The notes: generated by a model from the sequence alone, not told the origin. A stretch of 15,149 bases of DNA from Oscillospiraceae bacterium (GCA_016290695.1 JAEEUX010000033.1:1-15149); one strand, 5' to 3'; numbered from the stretch's first letter, positions 1 through 8,225 are shown. A program made the numbers and translations.

Positions 1-362
1 TTAACGCAAGCCGCCGAAACGAAGGAATGGTGCCGGAATTCCTCCCGCTCATAGATATTGGATAAATGCACCTCCGCCGCAGGAAGGGCGACGGCCTTGA
101 GCGCGTCGAGAATCGCGACGCTCGTATGCGTGTAAGCGGCGGGATTAATAAGGATAGCGTCGAATACGCCGTAGGCCGCCTGAATTTCGTCCACTATCGC
201 GCCTTCGTGGTTGGACTGGAAAAGCTTGCAGTCTATCGAGCGCTCGGCGCAGTAGGTTTCAAGGTACTCCGTGAGCGCCTTAAAGTCCTTTTTGCCGTAA
301 ATATCGGGTTCTCTGAGGCCGAGCATGTTGAGGTTCGGCCCGTTGATGATTAAAAGCTTCAT
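1..362 (-). CDS. aroQ: 3-dehydroquinate dehydratase, type II (partial)
   Basis: Type II dehydroquinase, which dehydrates 3-dehydroquinate to 3-dehydroshikimate in the cytosolic shikimate pathway. The visible 120 residues cover most of a family that is usually about 145 residues. The last 25 or so lie beyond the left edge, so this is truncation by the window and not damage. Family landmarks are the N-terminal INGPNLNMLGLREP with the following IYG (catalytic Tyr region), the QSNHEG motif, NPAAYTHTS, and HLSNIYEREEFRHHS. The ATG at 362 sits behind a strong GGAGGGGAG ribosome site and 13 nt after the aroE-aroK stop. It is the last visible gene of the aromatic operon. The type II enzyme fills the step between AroB and AroE, and no type I AroD is present in the window. 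Confidence 0.95.
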   Translation of the reverse strand, partial: MKLLIINGPNLNMLGLREPDIYGKKDFKALTEYLETYCAERSIDCKLFQSNHEGAIVDEIQAAYGVFDAILINPAAYTHTSVAILDALKAVALPAAEVHLSNIYEREEFRHHSFVSAACV

Positions 363-375
363 GTTCTCCCCTCCG

Positions 376-1593
376 TTATGCGCCCGCGAGCGCGGCTATT
401 TCCTGCGCCGCAGCTTCCGCCGAAGCCGGTATTATCTTATGGTCGCACCATTTTTCATAGAGCGGCATTCTCTCGGCGGCAAGCTTGTTTACGCCCTTTG
501 AGGCGGAAAGCGGCCTGCCGTCAATCGGGAGAACCGATATATCCCTGTCGAGGAAGAAAATAGTTCCGTTTGCGTGAAGGAGCGGGTAATTTTCTTCCCG
601 TGTCACCACGCCGCCTCCCGTTGCTATAACGAGTCCGCTTCGCTTTCCCGCCCGCCGTACTTCTTCGGTTTCGAGGCGTCGGAATTCTTCCTCCCCGCCG
701 CTTGTGAATATTTCCGGGATAGTACGTCCGGCAGACGCTTCGATTGCTTCGTCAAGGTCTATAAGCTCGCGCCCCGTCGCCTCGGCGATGAGGCGTCCCA
801 CAGTGGTTTTCCCGCAGCCGGGCATTCCGATGAGTATAATATTCTGCATCTGCCCCGCGATTTTCCTGTATACGGACTGCCTCAGCTCGCGCGATATGGA
901 GTTTCCCGTAAACAGCGCGCTTGCTTCCGCCGCCTGCTCAACGAGCATCAGAAGGCCGTTTACGCCCTTCATTCCAAGCTCCTCGGCCTGGAGAAGGAAC
1001 CTCGTCCGTGCGGGGTTATAGATAAGGTCGAGCGCCGCAGCACAGCGCGGGAACGCGCTTAAATCCAGCGGCCTGTCCTCCGTATTGGGATACATCCCCA
1101 CCGGCGTTGCGTTCACGATAAGCGAAGCGTCCGCGTGTTTATTGAGATTGGAATAATTATTCTCCCCGCCGCGCGATATAACGACGAGCTCCGCGCCGCG
1201 CTTATTGAGCGCGAACACAGCCGTTTTTGACGCGCCGCCCGAGCCGAGAACAAGCGCCTTCTTCCCCGCCGCATCCGTTCCGGCAAGGTCAAGCATAGCC
1301 TCAAAGCCCGCAATATCGGTGTTGTAGCCGTAAATTGCGCCGTTTTTGCGGACGAGCGTGTTCACGCTGCCGATTTTCCGCGCCTCCGGCGATATTTCGG
1401 CGCAGTACGGCATGACTGCCTGCTTATATGGAATCGTCACGTTCAGGCCGTCCCATTCGCCGTGGAGCAGGAATTCGCCCAGCTCCTCTTCGGTTTTTTC
1501 GTAGAGAAGATACTCATAATCGCCGAGCAGAGCGTGTATCTGAGGCGAAAAGCTGTGACCGAGTGTTTTTCCGAGCAATCCGCATTTTTTCAT
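376..1593 (-). CDS. aroE-aroK: Shikimate dehydrogenase - shikimate kinase fusion
   Basis: Bifunctional protein of 405 residues. Residues 1-245 are shikimate dehydrogenase: HSFSP substrate motif near 13-17, NVTIPYK with catalytic Lys57, GYNTD ending at Asp93, and the NADP loop GSGGASKT at 117-124. Residues 250-405 are shikimate kinase: P-loop GMPGCGKT at 256-263, DLD near 279-281, an EEEFRRLE segment, GGG at 326-328 and a DGRPL lid arginine. The two halves perform consecutive steps, dehydroshikimate to shikimate to shikimate-3-phosphate. They meet at a Met-Gln-Asn that looks like an old kinase start. I prefer the ATG at 1593, overlapping the pheA stop as TGATG with a GGAGA ribosome site. A GTG one codon upstream is the alternative. 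Both catalytic motif sets look intact. Confidence 0.95.
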   Translation of the reverse strand: MKKCGLLGKTLGHSFSPQIHALLGDYEYLLYEKTEEELGEFLLHGEWDGLNVTIPYKQAVMPYCAEISPEARKIGSVNTLVRKNGAIYGYNTDIAGFEAMLDLAGTDAAGKKALVLGSGGASKTAVFALNKRGAELVVISRGGENNYSNLNKHADASLIVNATPVGMYPNTEDRPLDLSAFPRCAAALDLIYNPARTRFLLQAEELGMKGVNGLLMLVEQAAEASALFTGNSISRELRQSVYRKIAGQMQNIILIGMPGCGKTTVGRLIAEATGRELIDLDEAIEASAGRTIPEIFTSGGEEEFRRLETEEVRRAGKRSGLVIATGGGVVTREENYPLLHANGTIFFLDRDISVLPIDGRPLSASKGVNKLAAERMPLYEKWCDHKIIPASAEAAAQEIAALAGA

Positions 1594-2732
1594 CACACGG
1601 TCTCCGTATAGCTTCCGAGATAGCGGAAGCCCTCGCAGCTTGCTTCAAGCTCAGCCATGAGGCGCGAAAAATTCTCCGTAGTCACAGGTGCTTCAAGGTC
1701 GAAATAGAACATGAACTCAAAGTCGCGCTCCGGAATGGGGCGGCTCTCAAGCTTTGTAATGTTTATCCCGTAGGCGTTTATATGCGACATCACGTTATAC
1801 AGCGCGCCGGGCTTGTTGCTCGTTACGAGCATGACGCTCGTCTTGTTCGCGCCCGGATAAATCTCAAGCTCCTTTGAAACGCAGATGAAACGCGTATAGT
1901 TGCCGCCGTTGTCCTGAACCGCGCTTTGAAGGATTTCGAGGCCGTAGAGGTCCGCGCAAAGTCTTGAAGACAGCGCGGCTATGTCATTGCGGGGCGACTC
2001 CTTCACAAGCTTTGCCGCCATTGCCGTGTTTTCGCAGGGAACGGCCTTAAGCCCGAGCTTTTTGATAAACTCAGCACACTGGCTTAGCGCCTGCTCGTGG
2101 GAATAGACCTCTTTGATATCCCCTATTTTCGTTCCGGGCTTTGCAAGGAGCTCATGCTCAACCTTAAGGCGGGTGCTCTTGACGATATAAAAATCGTTTT
2201 TCATCATAAGGTCGTAAACCTTATTCACCGAGCCTGCGGTGTTGTTCTCGATTGGGAGCACGGCATACCTGCAAAGGCCGTTTTTAATGGCAGAAAATGC
2301 GCCGTCAAAGCTTTCTGTGTACATGATTCGGGGGATGCCGAAAAGCTTTTCACACGCCTGCTGGCTGAACGCGCCCTCAACGCCCTGGCAAGCGACCACT
2401 GCGGTATCCGGAAAGACCCCGGCCGTATCATTGATTGCGTCCGCGATCTTATCTCGCAGAGACGAGGAGGCGGCGATAACGCGGTGCTGCTCCGTTCTGC
2501 TGAGCTCAAAAATGAGCGAATACAGCGAGCGCAGATAACTGGCGTATTTCTCGTCCGCGGATGCAACTATTTTGGCAAGCTTATCGCGTTCTCTGGCTCT
2601 GTCGAGCACCGGGAGCGCGTTTTTGAGCTTATACTCCGCTATATTTGCGGAAACCTCCATTCTCTTCGCCATAAGAGCCGTAAGCTCAGAATCTATCTCG
2701 TCAATTTGCTTTCTATAATCGTCAAGAGTCAT
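1593..2732 (-). CDS. pheA: Chorismate mutase / prephenate dehydratase with ACT domain
   Basis: P-protein of 379 residues that converts chorismate to prephenate and then to phenylpyruvate, the committed Phe branch. Residues 1-85 form an AroQ-class chorismate mutase helix bundle (DDYRKQIDEIDSEL start, KRMEVSANIAEYK). Residues 110-290 are prephenate dehydratase, with CQGVEGAFS at the start, LPIENNTAGSV, and the catalytic TRF motif at 280-282. Residues 297-379 are an ACT domain with NKPGAL and ESRP (329-332), the pair known to bind Phe in feedback-inhibited enzymes. Allosteric inhibition by Phe is therefore likely. The ATG at 2732 lies 12 nt after the aroC stop behind AAGGGAG. The stop overlaps the next gene. 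Length and architecture are normal for the family. Confidence 0.96.
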   Translation of the reverse strand: MTLDDYRKQIDEIDSELTALMAKRMEVSANIAEYKLKNALPVLDRARERDKLAKIVASADEKYASYLRSLYSLIFELSRTEQHRVIAASSSLRDKIADAINDTAGVFPDTAVVACQGVEGAFSQQACEKLFGIPRIMYTESFDGAFSAIKNGLCRYAVLPIENNTAGSVNKVYDLMMKNDFYIVKSTRLKVEHELLAKPGTKIGDIKEVYSHEQALSQCAEFIKKLGLKAVPCENTAMAAKLVKESPRNDIAALSSRLCADLYGLEILQSAVQDNGGNYTRFICVSKELEIYPGANKTSVMLVTSNKPGALYNVMSHINAYGINITKLESRPIPERDFEFMFYFDLEAPVTTENFSRLMAELEASCEGFRYLGSYTETV

Positions 2733-2744
2733 GTTTTTTCTCCC

Positions 2745-3830
2745 TTATTTTTCATGGCAGCGCAATTCGTCATATATGGCGAGCGCTGCCGCCGCCTCTA
2801 TGCACGGAACCGCTCTGGGGACAATACAGGCGTCGTGCCTGCCCTTTACGGTAAACTTCACTTTTTCGCCGGTATCCAACCGCACGCTCTCCTGCTCAAG
2901 CGATATTGAGGGCGTCGGCTTAACGGCGGCGCGGAAAACGAGAGGCATGCCTGAGCTTATGCCGCCGAGGATGCCGCCGTGATTATTCGTAAGCGTTCTT
3001 ATTTTACCGTTCTCGCTTACAAACGGGTCGTTATTTTCCGAGCCCTTCATGCGTGCGGCCTCAAAGCCCGCGCCGAATTCTATCCCCTTCACTGCCGGCA
3101 CGGCGAAAACCGTCTGGGCAAGCTTGCCCTCGAGCCCGTCGAAGATTTCACCCCCGAGCCCTGCGGGAAGGCCGTTAGCCACACATTCAATTATGCCGCC
3201 GAGGGAATCTCCGGCGTTTTTGGTTTCGGCGATAAGCGAGCGCATGGCTTCCGCTTTATCGGCGGAGAGTGCCGGAAAATCCGCAGTTTTGAGCCTTTCA
3301 AGCGCTTCGCGCGAGCCGCTCACCGAGTCTATCTCCGCGTCTTTGATGCCGCCGAGTTCATAGATATGCGCGCCGATGGAAATTTCTCTTTCTGCAAGGA
3401 GCTGGATAAGTATTCCGCCCGCCGCGCAAAGCGCCGCCGTCATGCGCCCCGAAAACTGCCCGCCGCCGCGATGGTCGCGTGCCGCGCCGTACTTCATGTA
3501 CGCGGCAAAATCGGCGTGGCCGGGGCGCGGTATAAATCGCAGCTCGTCATAATCCTTCGAGCGAACGTCGCCGTTTTTAATTATGACGCATATCGCGCCG
3601 CCGCAGGTAACATCGTCAACCACGCCGGAAACTATCTCCGGCTCGTCCGCCTCCAGCCGCGCGGTGGAGTAAGCCTCTTTCTTCGCGGCGCGGCGGCGCA
3701 TGAACGCGCGAAGCTGCTCCATGTCTATCCTATGCCCGGCGGGTACGCCTTCGAGTACCGCGCCGATATGCGAAGAATGAGACTGTCCGAAAATTGAAAG
3801 GGATATAGCGTTCCCCTTATAAACCGACAT
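2745..3830 (-). CDS. aroC: Chorismate synthase
   Basis: Chorismate synthase, which converts EPSP to chorismate using reduced FMN. The 361-residue length is normal. Signature segments are all present: SIFGQSHSSHIGAVLEG at the N-terminus, an Arg/Lys-rich RRRAAKKEAYSTAR stretch, RPGHADFAAYMKYG, DHRGGGQFSGR, and the C-terminal NNHGGILGGISSGMP followed by KPTPS. The start is the ATG at 3830, 6 nt after the aroA stop, with GAGGTG seven bases upstream. It is the last common-pathway step, and its product feeds the pheA and tyrA products encoded on either side. No flavin reductase domain is fused to it, so it is monofunctional by length. Confidence 0.97.
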   Translation of the reverse strand: MSVYKGNAISLSIFGQSHSSHIGAVLEGVPAGHRIDMEQLRAFMRRRAAKKEAYSTARLEADEPEIVSGVVDDVTCGGAICVIIKNGDVRSKDYDELRFIPRPGHADFAAYMKYGAARDHRGGGQFSGRMTAALCAAGGILIQLLAEREISIGAHIYELGGIKDAEIDSVSGSREALERLKTADFPALSADKAEAMRSLIAETKNAGDSLGGIIECVANGLPAGLGGEIFDGLEGKLAQTVFAVPAVKGIEFGAGFEAARMKGSENNDPFVSENGKIRTLTNNHGGILGGISSGMPLVFRAAVKPTPSISLEQESVRLDTGEKVKFTVKGRHDACIVPRAVPCIEAAAALAIYDELRCHEK

Positions 3831-3836
3831 TGATTT

Positions 3837-5087
3837 TCACCTCGCCACGCCGCCGAGACGGCGAAATTCTTCAAAAAAGTTTTTATAGGATTTGGCGCAG
3901 GCCTCCGCGCCCGAAAGGGAAACCTCCGTGGAGGAAAAAACGCTCGCAACAGCCGCCGACATGGCAATCCGATGGTCGTTTTCAGAGTCGGCGCTGCCTC
4001 CGCGAAGCCCGCCGCCCGGTATCATCATTCCGTCCGGGCGTTCCTCAGCGGCGCAGCCGAGGCCGTTAAGGAGCTTTACCACGGCGGCAATTCTGTCGCT
4101 TTCCTTGAGCCGCAGCCTCGCCGCGCCGGAAATTACCGTTTCACTCTGCGCGGCGGCGGCCGTAACGGCAATAACAGGTACAAGGTCGGGGATATTTTCA
4201 GCGTTTAGGCTAATACCCTTCAGACGCGAGGGATAAACCGTCACGCGCCCGCCGCTTTCTTCCACCCTCGCGCCGAAGCGTTTGAGAATAGACACTATCT
4301 CCTTATCGCCCTGCGCGGACGCTTCGGCGAGCCCCGTACATGTGACGGGCGAGGCGCCGACGGCGCCCATGCAGAGCCAGAACGCGGCGTTTGACCAATC
4401 GCCCTCCACGGCGAAACTGCGAGGCGAAGCGTAGCCCGCGCCGCCGGGGATAAAATACCCGTGCGCCGTTTTTTCCGCCGTAACGCCGAAGCTTTTCATC
4501 ACGGAAAGAGTGAGGTCAATATAGGGCTCGGACTCGGTTTTGCCCTCTATTTCAATCTCGCAGTCGCCGCCCGTGAGGGGCAGCGCCATCAGCAGCCCGC
4601 TTATATACTGGGAGCTGATATTGCCGGGAATAGTGTATTTTCCGCTTTTGAGCTTCCCGGAAAGGCTGAGCGGAAGCTTGTCCGCGCTGAGCACGGCGCC
4701 TCCCGAACGAAGCGCTCTGTTCAGCTCGGCAATGGGCCGGTCGGGAAGGCGGCCTCTACCGGTAAAATTATACTCTCCGCCGAGCGCCGCCGCAACCGGC
4801 AGCAGGAACCTCAGCGTGGAGCCGCTTTCGCCGCAGTCGAGCGTTTTCGCCGCATTTTCCGCGCAGACGGGGCTTACCTTTATGCTGTCGCCGTCACGTT
4901 CAATTATCGCGCCGAGGGCGGAAAGGCAACTAATCGTAGCCTCGATGTCGGCGCTTATGCCCTTGCAGTCGATGACGGTTTCCCTGTCCGCGAGCGCCGC
5001 GCAGATAAGCGCCCTGTGCGCCTGCGATTTGGAAGCAGGCGCGCTGACTTCGCCGCTTATTGACTTTCCGTCGAGCCGTAAATCCAT
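3837..5087 (-). CDS. aroA: 3-phosphoshikimate 1-carboxyvinyltransferase (EPSP synthase)
   Basis: EPSP synthase, which joins PEP to shikimate-3-phosphate. The protein has 416 residues, about the family norm. Motifs in order are KSQAHRALICAAL near the N-terminus (PEP and S3P contacts), CGESGSTLRFLLPVAAALGG, RPIAELNRALRSGG, the mid-protein domain-crossing GNISSQYISGLLMALP, LRLKESDRIA, and NDHRIAMSAAVAS near the C-terminus. The active-site loop reads GESGSTLRF, unlike the GNAGTAMR of enterobacterial enzymes. I make no claim about inhibitor sensitivity. The ATG at 5087 lies two bases after the aroB stop, with its AAAGGA ribosome site inside aroB, so translational coupling is likely. Confidence 0.97.
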   Translation of the reverse strand: MDLRLDGKSISGEVSAPASKSQAHRALICAALADRETVIDCKGISADIEATISCLSALGAIIERDGDSIKVSPVCAENAAKTLDCGESGSTLRFLLPVAAALGGEYNFTGRGRLPDRPIAELNRALRSGGAVLSADKLPLSLSGKLKSGKYTIPGNISSQYISGLLMALPLTGGDCEIEIEGKTESEPYIDLTLSVMKSFGVTAEKTAHGYFIPGGAGYASPRSFAVEGDWSNAAFWLCMGAVGASPVTCTGLAEASAQGDKEIVSILKRFGARVEESGGRVTVYPSRLKGISLNAENIPDLVPVIAVTAAAAQSETVISGAARLRLKESDRIAAVVKLLNGLGCAAEERPDGMMIPGGGLRGGSADSENDHRIAMSAAVASVFSSTEVSLSGAEACAKSYKNFFEEFRRLGGVAR

Positions 5088-5089
5088 AA

Positions 5090-6142
5090 TTACAATCCTT
5101 TTGCCACAAATTCTTCGATTTTGTCCGTAGGCAGCTTCATTTCACGGCAGGAGCCGATTTTCTCCGGCACGATAAAGCTTATCGTATCGCCGAAGCGCTT
5201 TTTATCGCGCAGTATGCCCGTTTTAAGCTCCTCCGCGCTGTGCTTTGTTCCTGTGGGGAGGCCGTATAGTTCCAGCAGCTTTATGAGCGAGGTATAGCAT
5301 TCCTCCGGGCAAAAGCCGCTTTTCACGCTTGCCTTCGTCACCACCGCCATGCCTGCCGCGACGGCGTTTCCGTGGCTTACGGTATAATCGCTCAAAAGCT
5401 CTATCGCGTGGCCAACCGTGTGGCCGAAATTGAGAATTCTTCTCAGACCGAGGTCGCGCTCGTCCTTTTCCACCACGTCGCGCTTTATGGAAACGCAACG
5501 CGCGACGGCTTCCTCCGACGGGACGTAGGCTTTATCCGAAAGCAGCGAAAAAAGCTCCGCGTCGTAGATAACGCCGTATTTAATCATCTCGGCGCAGCCC
5601 TCGCTGAAAACCGTTTCCGGCAGCGTTGAAAATGCATCGACATCGCATAGGACGAGCGAGGGCTGGTAAAATGAACCGACGAGATTTTTCCCCTCGGGAA
5701 TATCTATCGCCGTCTTGCCGCCGACGGAGGAATCGACTGCGGCCAGCAGCGTCGTCGGCATCTGGACAAGCCGCACTCCCCTGCGGTATAGCGACGCGGC
5801 GAGACCGGAAAGGTCGCCCGTAACGCCGCCGCCGAGCGCCGCGACGGTGTCGCTGCCCGTAAAATCGTTTTCCGCCAGAAAACGCAGGAGCGCAATGAGC
5901 ATTTCCGCGCTTTTGGAGCGCTCGCCGTGCGGGATAACGAATTTCACCGTCTCGAAGCCCGACGAAGCGAAGGACGCCGCCGCGCGCGCCGAATACAGCG
6001 CGTCCACGGTATCGTCCGTGACGAGGCAGATCTTACCCCGCGCGCCGAGCTTAGTCAGTTCTCTGCCGCATTCGTTGAGAAGCCCGCGCCGGATGATAAC
6101 GTCATATTGCTTTGAGGCGTTCACCCTTACGCAAAAGCTCAT
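5090..6142 (-). CDS. aroB: 3-dehydroquinate synthase
   Basis: NAD- and metal-dependent 3-dehydroquinate synthase, which cyclises DAHP to 3-dehydroquinate. With the chosen start it has 350 residues, the usual size. Diagnostic segments are GGGVTGDLSGLAAS (NAD binding), RGVRLVQMPTTLLAAVDSSVGGKTAID, EMIKYGVIYD, and NFGHTVGHA with metal-ligand histidines, followed by SHGNAVAAGM. An upstream in-frame ATG at 6163 would add seven residues. The ATG at 6142 is preferred because it overlaps the tyrA stop as ATGA, follows AAGGAGG by ten bases, and gives the standard N-terminus (MSFCVRVNASKQYDVII). Tight overlap with tyrA indicates coupled translation. Confidence 0.97.
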   Translation of the reverse strand: MSFCVRVNASKQYDVIIRRGLLNECGRELTKLGARGKICLVTDDTVDALYSARAAASFASSGFETVKFVIPHGERSKSAEMLIALLRFLAENDFTGSDTVAALGGGVTGDLSGLAASLYRRGVRLVQMPTTLLAAVDSSVGGKTAIDIPEGKNLVGSFYQPSLVLCDVDAFSTLPETVFSEGCAEMIKYGVIYDAELFSLLSDKAYVPSEEAVARCVSIKRDVVEKDERDLGLRRILNFGHTVGHAIELLSDYTVSHGNAVAAGMAVVTKASVKSGFCPEECYTSLIKLLELYGLPTGTKHSAEELKTGILRDKKRFGDTISFIVPEKIGSCREMKLPTDKIEEFVAKGL

Positions 6143-6969
6143 TTTTCCGCTGCCTCCTTGCATCTTCTGCCCTCGGCGAGGAGCTCGTGCAGGGTCTTCT
6201 CGTCGCCGGAGTCTATTGCCTTTTTATAGGCTGAAAGCTCTGTAATAAGGCGGCCTATCTCGTCGCCGAGCTTATCCGAGTTTTCGAGGAAAAGCTCGGT
6301 CCACATATCCTCGTTGAGGCGAGCCACCCTCGTCATGTCCTTGTAGCTGCCCGCCGAGAAGCCCTTATGCCGCAGCGCCGTCGGGCTCTTTGCGTAGGCG
6401 CTGGAAACGACGTGGGCAAGTTGGGAGGTAAAGGCTATCATGGCGTCGTGCTCCTCGTCGCTCGTTACGGTGAGCTTGGCGAAGCCCGCAGGACTAAGCG
6501 CCGTTTTCACGCGGTCGAGGAGATTAATATCATAGCCCTTCGGCGGCACGACTATCATGGAAGCGCCGCTGAAAAGATTCGCGCGGCTGTGCTTAAAGCC
6601 GGAAAACTGCGTCCCGGCCATCGGGTGTCCGCCAACGAAGGTGAAGCCGTGCTTTTTCGCGATATTGAAGCATGGCTCACAGACTACGCGCTTTACGCCC
6701 GCGCAGTCGATAACGAGTGTCTTTTGTGAGATGAGCTTGGCGTTATCCTCAAGCCATTTAACACATGCTGCGGGGTACAGAGCGATGATAATAAGCTCGC
6801 AGGAGGGTATCGTTTTTTCGTTAAGCTCGCCCTTGACGGTATCAGAAAGGCGGGCTATCCCGAGGACGGATTTATCCGTATCGAAGGCAAAAACTTCGTT
6901 TCCGGCTTCGTTAAAGGCTTTCGCCATCGAGCCGCCGATAAGGCCGAGGCCGACTATTCCGACTTTCAT
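6139..6969 (-). CDS. tyrA: Prephenate dehydrogenase
   Basis: NAD-dependent prephenate dehydrogenase, which oxidises prephenate to 4-hydroxyphenylpyruvate, the Tyr branch. With the ATG at 6969 the protein has 276 residues. It starts [19 protein letters not shown], a Rossmann dinucleotide fold, followed by GGHPMAGTQFSGF, HDAMIAFTSQLAHVVSSA (catalytic-His region) and the C-terminal helical domain with GSYKDMTRVA and LNEDMW. No ACT domain follows, so feedback by Tyr through that module is not expected. An in-frame ATG eight codons upstream exists but would lie inside the preceding gene. The chosen start overlaps the DAHP synthase stop as TGATG. Placement as gene two of the operon puts Tyr synthesis under the Phe/Tyr leader. 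Confidence 0.95.
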   Translation of the reverse strand: MKVGIVGLGLIGGSMAKAFNEAGNEVFAFDTDKSVLGIARLSDTVKGELNEKTIPSCELIIIALYPAACVKWLEDNAKLISQKTLVIDCAGVKRVVCEPCFNIAKKHGFTFVGGHPMAGTQFSGFKHSRANLFSGASMIVVPPKGYDINLLDRVKTALSPAGFAKLTVTSDEEHDAMIAFTSQLAHVVSSAYAKSPTALRHKGFSAGSYKDMTRVARLNEDMWTELFLENSDKLGDEIGRLITELSAYKKAIDSGDEKTLHELLAEGRRCKEAAEK

Positions 6970-7970
6970 CACTTTATCGCCTCTCTGACGCAATTTACCT
7001 TCCTGGCAAGTTCATCGTACTGCTCGGGGGTGATGGACTGCGCGCCGTCGCAAAGAGCGTTCTTCGGGTCGTTATGAACCTCTATCATAAGGCCGTCCGC
7101 GCCCGCAGCCGTCGCGGCAAGAGACATGGGTCTTACCATGCGGGCTATGCCCGTGGCGTGGCTGGGGTCAACGATAACGGGCAGGTGCGTTTTTTCATGC
7201 AGCACCGGGACAGCGGAAAGGTCGAGAGTATTGCGCGTGGCTGTCTCGTAGGTTCTGATGCCGCGCTCGCAGAGGATGACGTTTTCGTTGCCGCCCGCCA
7301 TGATGTATTCTGCGCTCATGAGAAGCTCCTGAATCGTGTTCGCGAGGCCGCGCTTTAAGAGGATCGGGCGCTCCATTCTGCCGAGTTCCTTCAAAAGCTC
7401 GAAGTTCTGCATATTTCTCGCGCCGACCTGGATAAGGTCCACGTTTTCAAAAAGCTCGAGCTGGTGGATGTCCATTACCTCGGTCACTATCGGCAGACCC
7501 GTGAGCTTTTTTGCTTCCTCAAGGAGCTTGATGCCCTCGCCCTGGAGCCCCTGGAAGGAGTAGGGCGAAGTGCGGGGCTTGAACGCGCCGCCGCGCAGGA
7601 TATTCGCGCCGGAAGCCTTCACCGCCTGCGCCACGGCGCAGATCTGGTCGCGCGTTTCAACGGAGCAGGGTCCGGCTATCATCGCGAAATGGCCGCCGCC
7701 TATCTTCACGCCGCCCACGTCGATTACGCTGTCCTCAGGGTGGAAGCTGCGGTTCGCGCTCTTGTACGGCTCGCTTATGCGTCTTACGCTTTCGATGATG
7801 TCAAGGCCTTGGAGAAGGTCTATGTCGATTCTTGTAGTGTCGCCGACGAGACCGATTATCGTGTGGCTTTCGCCCTTGGAAATATGGACGCCGAGTCCGC
7901 GGTCCTTGAACCAGGAACAAAGATTATCTATCTGCTGCTGGGAAGCGTCTTTCTTTAAAATTGCAACCAT
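6969..7970 (-). CDS. aroF: DAHP synthase, type I-beta with N-terminal ferredoxin-like domain
   Basis: 3-deoxy-7-phosphoheptulonate synthase, which condenses PEP and erythrose-4-phosphate in the first shikimate step. With the chosen start it has 333 residues. Residues 1-70 resemble the ferredoxin-like regulatory domain of the Thermotoga-type enzyme (MVAILKK start, [18 protein letters not shown]). Residues 90-333 are the barrel, with AGPCSVE near 99-105, [18 protein letters not shown] near 124-141, [29 protein letters not shown] and DPSHATG. An ATG three codons upstream (7979) is possible. I prefer 7970 because the AAAGGATG ribosome site is better spaced and the N-terminus matches the family. 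It is the first structural gene after the attenuator. The I-beta regulatory domain suggests feedback control, with Tyr or Phe the likely ligand by family analogy. Confidence 0.95.
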   Translation of the reverse strand: MVAILKKDASQQQIDNLCSWFKDRGLGVHISKGESHTIIGLVGDTTRIDIDLLQGLDIIESVRRISEPYKSANRSFHPEDSVIDVGGVKIGGGHFAMIAGPCSVETRDQICAVAQAVKASGANILRGGAFKPRTSPYSFQGLQGEGIKLLEEAKKLTGLPIVTEVMDIHQLELFENVDLIQVGARNMQNFELLKELGRMERPILLKRGLANTIQELLMSAEYIMAGGNENVILCERGIRTYETATRNTLDLSAVPVLHEKTHLPVIVDPSHATGIARMVRPMSLAATAAGADGLMIEVHNDPKNALCDGAQSITPEQYDELARKVNCVREAIK

Positions 7971-7985
7971 GATTATCATCCTTTC

Positions 7986-8023
7986 TCAAAAAGAAAAACC
8001 GTGCAGCGTCATCTGCACGGTTT
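7986..8023 (-). terminator. Attenuator terminator of the aromatic operon
   Basis: Perfect 11-bp stem (arms 8013-8023 and 7996-8006) with a 6-nt loop, followed on the minus strand by a U-rich run, TTTTTCTTTTT. It ends about 15 nt before the DAHP synthase ribosome site and 30 nt after the leader-peptide stop codon. Termination here would stop RNA before any structural gene, which is the arrangement of an attenuator. Confidence 0.93.
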
Positions 8024-8098
8024 AAAAGACTAAATTAAATAAATTCAGAATTTTACGCAGCAGAAAACGCTTTTACTTTGTGGCCGGTAAAGTAAAAG
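8005..8098 (-). promoter_or_regulatory. Alternative antiterminator and protector hairpins of the attenuator
   Basis: Two competing structures can be drawn by hand. A protector hairpin pairs 8089-8098, which covers leader Tyr/Phe codons 14-17, with 8070-8079 in a perfect 10-bp stem. An antiterminator pairs 8060-8071 (leader codons 24-28) with 8005-8016 (the inside of the terminator), giving 11 of 12 pairs including one G-U. A ribosome stalled at the Tyr/Phe codons would leave 8060-8071 free to form the antiterminator. A ribosome at the stop codon would cover 8060-8071 and allow the terminator. The pairings are seen in the sequence. The regulatory outcome is inferred from classical attenuators. 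Confidence 0.8.
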
Positions 8099-8139
8099 TA
8101 ATAAAAGCTATATGCAAATACGAAGCCCTTATTAAGCAT
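8053..8139 (-). CDS. Phe/Tyr-rich leader peptide of the aromatic operon
   Basis: Small open frame of 28 codons, ATG at 8139, ending in TAA. The ribosome site AAAGGAG lies seven bases upstream. Residues 6-17 read FVFAYSFYYFYF, so nine of twelve codons are Phe or Tyr, and there is one further Phe at 25. No Trp codon is present. This matches the products of the operon, which makes Phe and Tyr but carries no trp-specific gene in the window. The peptide lies between the operon promoter and the attenuator terminator, so its role is almost certainly to sense charged tRNA-Phe and tRNA-Tyr by ribosome stalling, as pheL does in enterobacteria. It is not expected to work as a protein. The alternative of a chance frame is unlikely, given the ribosome site, codon bias and overlapping hairpins. 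Confidence 0.9.
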   Translation of the reverse strand: MLNKGFVFAYSFYYFYFTGHKVKAFSAA

Positions 8140-8167
8140 TTTTCTGCTCCTTTCCTAATTTGCCGTA

Positions 8168-8196
8168 ATTCTACCATTTAAATTGTGTAATGTCAA
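8168..8196 (-). promoter_or_regulatory. Sigma-A promoter of the aromatic operon
   Basis: Minus-strand TTGACA (8191-8196) and TAGAAT (8168-8173) are separated by exactly 17 bases. The expected RNA start near 8161 is about 20 nt before the leader-peptide ATG. It lies after the WG-repeat gene on the same strand, so the operon has its own promoter. Confidence 0.9.
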
Positions 8197-8225
8197 TACA
8201 GTTTTTAAAAAAACTTCGCGGAAAG

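Noticed and set aside
66..353. A 95-codon plus-strand frame opposite aroQ
   Set aside because: Antisense shadow of a well-conserved type II dehydroquinase.
7980..8200. T-box leader upstream of the aromatic operon
   Set aside because: No T-box core (AGGGTGGNACCGCG-like) or specifier-loop layout is present; a leader peptide and attenuator explain the region.
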